From Actinomadura flavalba DSM 45200 (GTDB taxonomy: Bacteria > Actinomycetota > Actinomycetes > Streptosporangiales > Streptosporangiaceae), in assembly GCF_000374305.1 (NCBI RefSeq), contig NZ_KB894093.1, positions 186,001-250,000 of the forward strand: a stretch of 64,000 bases of DNA. The letters are read 5' to 3'. Below are positions 62,035 through 64,000 of the stretch, piece after piece. The notes below the pieces were generated by a model that was not told the origin of the DNA, made no database searches, and saw nothing but the letters and a program-made list of their open reading frames with translations. How positions within the stretch are numbered: the stretch's first letter is position 1; every line of letters starts with the position of its first letter. The position numbers were made by a program, and so were the translations under genes.

Positions 62035-62194
62035 GTCCCCATCACCCCTTCGAGGGGTCGCAGCACGCTGTGGTGAGCGCCGTGCGGATGTATCCCCGCG
62101 TGCCCATCACCCCCTTCGAAGGCCGCAACGCGCGCAGTGCCCGGTTGATGCGGATGTAGCCCGCGTCCCCATCACCCCTTCGAGGGGCCGCAAA
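62035..62194 (+). CRISPR. CRISPR array 3: 3 repeats, 2 spacers
   Basis: Repeats at 62035-62064, 62100-62129 and 62165-62194 read GTCCCCATCACCCCTTCGAG then GGGTCGCAGC, with variants. Both spacers are 35 bp and differ. The leader lies on the left, so transcription is rightwards. The repeat is the same family as in arrays 1 and 2 but with A for G at position 10 and a TCG instead of ACG hairpin loop. The middle copy begins GTGCCCATC with one extra C later. Confidence 0.9.
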
Positions 62195-62338
62195 GTCTCG
62201 CTTTCTGGAGGGCGCCGTGCTTCTTATCGTGGGCGGGGACGGTGGAGGCGGTGGGGGTCGTCCATCTGGGTGGGGTGTCGGCTTGGGGGTTGAAGGACGG
62301 AGTCTCGGCATGGGGCGGGTCACGCTCGGTTCGGGCGG

Positions 62339-62749
62339 ATGAGCGACTACGCGCGACGGGTTCGCGCGCGGCCGTACGGTCCTCGGGACGTCACGGCGGG
62401 AGGCGTGCTGGCGTTCTTTCATGGGCCTTTCGCGGTGCTGACCTTCGACGGGGGCGGGGGTGCGGTGACGGTGCGTGCCGCCGCCGACGTCGGTGACGGG
62501 GGCGCGTCCGGCCTTGTCGCGGTGCTGAGCGCCGCCGCCCGAGGGGAGGCCGCCGAGCTGGAGCGGCCCGATCGGCTCGCGGCGGACGGCGGCGCGGTGC
62601 CGGTCCGGTTGGGATGTGGTCCGTGCGGGGAGGGTGTCGCGTTCGACGTCCGGGTCGTCGGGCGTGGGGCGACGGTCGTGGTCAGCCTCGCCGAAGCCGG
62701 GCGGCTCGCGGCGGCGGCACGGCGCTGGGCGGCGGCGACGTCGCCGTGA
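62339..62749 (+). CDS. Hypothetical protein
   Basis: A 136-residue protein rich in Ala, Gly and Val, unrecognised. It has a beta-rich core (VLAFFHGPFAVLTFDGGGGAVTVRA; VPVRLGCGPCGEGVAFDVRVVGRGATVVVSLAE) with a C-G-P-C pair. There is no signal peptide. Its last 68 bp overlap the convergent gene on the other strand. Confidence 0.55.
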   Translation: MSDYARRVRARPYGPRDVTAGGVLAFFHGPFAVLTFDGGGGAVTVRAAADVGDGGASGLVAVLSAAARGEAAELERPDRLAADGGAVPVRLGCGPCGEGVAFDVRVVGRGATVVVSLAEAGRLAAAARRWAAATSP

Positions 62750-63728
62750 GGCGTGCCGTCCACTCCAGGCCCGCCGCCGCGACGAGGCCGGCCAGCCTGC
62801 GGACGAACCGCCGCGCCGCCCGATCCCCGAGGCGCAACCGGTGGACGGCCGCCGCGACGGGGTCGCCGTGCCCCTCGATCCCGGCCGCGCACACCTCCGC
62901 GACGACCGCGCGATAGGCGGGCCGGACGACGAGGCGGCGGAGCGTCGCGCGGGCGTCGTCCCGGTCGGCGGACACCGTCTCCCACTCCCCCGGGTCGCTC
63001 GGTGCCGCCGGGACGACGCCGATGTTGGCCGCGTGGAAGCCCGGGTTCACCGCGTGCAGGCGCGAGAGCGCGGCTCCCTGCATCCGGGCGGCATCGCGCC
63101 GGGTGAGGCCGTGGCGCTCGCGCAGGTCGTCCGGAACGTCCAGGTCGGCAGCGCCGCGCCGGACGCGGAACACGGTCGCGACCAGCAGGTCGACCGCGAC
63201 CGGGTCGGTGCGCAGCGGCGCCGCCCAGCCGGCCGTCCGCAGGTCGCGGTCCGGGCGGGCCGCCGCGCCGCGCGCGACCGCGTCCGCCCGTCGGACCCGC
63301 TCCTCCAGGTGCAGCAGCGGATAGTGGACGAGCTGGAACCGGGCGGCGCGCACCCACGCCGGTTCTTCCCCGGTCTCCGTCCGCAGCACCGATGCGAACG
63401 CGTCGGCGTTCTCGTCGGCGGCCTCCGGCGCGGTCAGGTGCGCGCAGACGACGGCCATCTCCCGCACGGCCGCGCCCTGCCCGGTGCGCGGAGGGTTCCC
63501 GGCGAGCGCCGCCCGCAACCGCGAGAACGATTTCATCAGCAGGTCGTCGGCGGTGGCGTCGCACTCGTCGCACCATCCGCCGCCCGGACCCCGGCAGGGC
63601 CGGACCGGATGCCGGGCGCGGCACAGCGCGGGACGCGCGGCGGCGCGCAGGGCCGGGCCGACCAGGACGTAGAAGGCCGGGAACGCGATCGCGTCGTCGA
63701 GATCGGCCAGATGGGCGACAGCCCGCAT
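62682..63728 (-). CDS. Hypothetical protein with CxxC cluster
   Basis: A 348-residue protein that I cannot assign. The N-terminal part has a possible metal site (ALCRARHPVRPCRG then GGWCDECDATADDL). Helical segments follow (LMKSFSRLRAALAG; AWVRAARFQLVHYPLLHLEERV; LRTDPVAVDLLVATVFRVR; FVRRLAGLVAAAGLEW). AGGAGG upstream supports the ATG at 63728; an ATG at 63749 is also in frame. A 10-bp inverted repeat brackets its promoter region. Confidence 0.65.
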   Translation of the reverse strand: MRAVAHLADLDDAIAFPAFYVLVGPALRAAARPALCRARHPVRPCRGPGGGWCDECDATADDLLMKSFSRLRAALAGNPPRTGQGAAVREMAVVCAHLTAPEAADENADAFASVLRTETGEEPAWVRAARFQLVHYPLLHLEERVRRADAVARGAAARPDRDLRTAGWAAPLRTDPVAVDLLVATVFRVRRGAADLDVPDDLRERHGLTRRDAARMQGAALSRLHAVNPGFHAANIGVVPAAPSDPGEWETVSADRDDARATLRRLVVRPAYRAVVAEVCAAGIEGHGDPVAAAVHRLRLGDRAARRFVRRLAGLVAAAGLEWTARLTATSPPPSAVPPPRAARLRRG

Positions 63729-63734
63729 GCTGTT

Positions 63735-63802
63735 CCTCCTGAGGGGCACGAAGAACAGGCCGCGCTTCGGACGACGTCGCGAAACGGGCCTACCTCAGGA
63801 GG
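63735..63802. promoter_or_regulatory. Inverted repeat upstream of the CxxC protein gene
   Basis: CCTCCTGAGG at 63735-63744 and CCTCAGGAGG at 63793-63802 are exact reverse complements separated by 48 bp. The left arm contains the gene's ribosome-binding site. It could be an RNA structure masking that site or a pair of operator half-sites. Confidence 0.45.
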
Positions 63803-63917
63803 GCGCGGAGCCCTCGGAAACGCTCTCGGGCCGAGGCCGTCGAACGGACCTCCAGCATCCCACGGCCCCCAGCCCCGCGCCACGGTAATGACCGAAAAGC
63901 CGAAGATCCGCGCCGTG

Positions 63918-64000
63918 TTACTCGGCCGCCAGCCGGTCGAGCCGGACGCGCAGTTCCTCGAAGCGGACGAGAAGCCCCCGGTCGCCGGGTCCGGCGGCGC
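63918..64000 (-). CDS. C-terminus of a gene running off the window
   Basis: The minus-strand frame ending at the TAA 63918-63920 reads GDRGLLVRFEELRVRLDRLAAE, an amphipathic helix typical of protein C-termini. The gene begins beyond the right edge and is not identifiable. Confidence 0.5.
   Translation of the reverse strand, partial: AAGPGDRGLLVRFEELRVRLDRLAAE

Noticed and set aside
56526-62338. cas1, cas2 or effector genes among the small frames of the CRISPR island
   Set aside because: No frame other than 60907-61650 shows Cas motifs; the rest are the pentapeptide protein, GNAT, an unknown protein and IS remnants.

Overview
The window is very GC-rich actinobacterial chromosome with strongly G/C-biased third codon positions, frequent GTG/TTG starts and 4-nt ATGA/GTGA gene overlaps. 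The gene families (DUF397 plus XRE/DUF5753 plus AbaA-like ATP-binding module, Mce operon, DevRS/DosRS, PucR, BldC-like, Stealth and TagF-type wall polymer enzymes) fit a sporulating, filamentous actinomycete. Something like Actinomadura/Thermomonosporaceae is my inference, not something shown by a marker gene. No rRNA, tRNA, integrase or intact transposon was found.

Layout. 1-3.9 kb: a 31-bp minisatellite, an MFS transporter, then a WhiJ/AbaA-type regulatory module (two near-identical DUF397 genes, XRE/DUF5753 regulator, histidine-kinase-like ATPase, BldC-like protein, small unknown). 4.0-8.2 kb: a gene remnant, a short tandem repeat, and a beta-lactam-flavoured locus (penicillin-binding protein divergent from a LysR gene that is coupled to a class A beta-lactamase-like protein). 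8.3-15.7 kb: tandem AAA+ ATPase, Toprim protein, serpin, SulP transporter with its ArsR repressor and a perfect palindromic operator. 15.7-26.2 kb: a 12-gene Mce lipid-import operon (yrbEA-yrbEB-mceABCDEF plus four Mce-associated proteins in two duplicated pairs). 26.4-31.1 kb: two secreted or surface proteins and a PucR regulator.

31.1-37.1 kb is a compact DevRS/DosRS hypoxia/redox-type regulon: DoxX-like protein, DevS-like kinase with the family's haem His and distal Tyr, DevR-like regulator, Acg-type nitroreductase, PPOX-fold protein, two-domain universal stress protein and a receiver-like protein. GGGAC-N4-GTCCC boxes lie upstream of the regulated genes. 37.1-42.2 kb: Sir2 deacylase followed by a membrane NACHT NTPase, an unknown protein, and a secreted PET-hydrolase/cutinase-type enzyme. 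42.4-47.1 kb: acetaldehyde metabolism (GAF regulator, aldehyde dehydrogenase, DUF779, CoA hydrolase/transferase) and CsbD. 47.2-56.5 kb: wall glycopolymer cluster (TagF-like, GT39-like, Stealth, GT4, and a GT2-TagF fusion).

56.6-62.2 kb is an accessory island with three small CRISPR arrays that share one family of repeat and a homologous leader of about 100 bp, plus a single cas6 and no other cas gene in view. Between them lie a pentapeptide-repeat protein, a GNAT acetyltransferase, an unknown protein and two transposase remnants. The last 1.8 kb holds two unrecognised genes and the end of a third that runs off the window.
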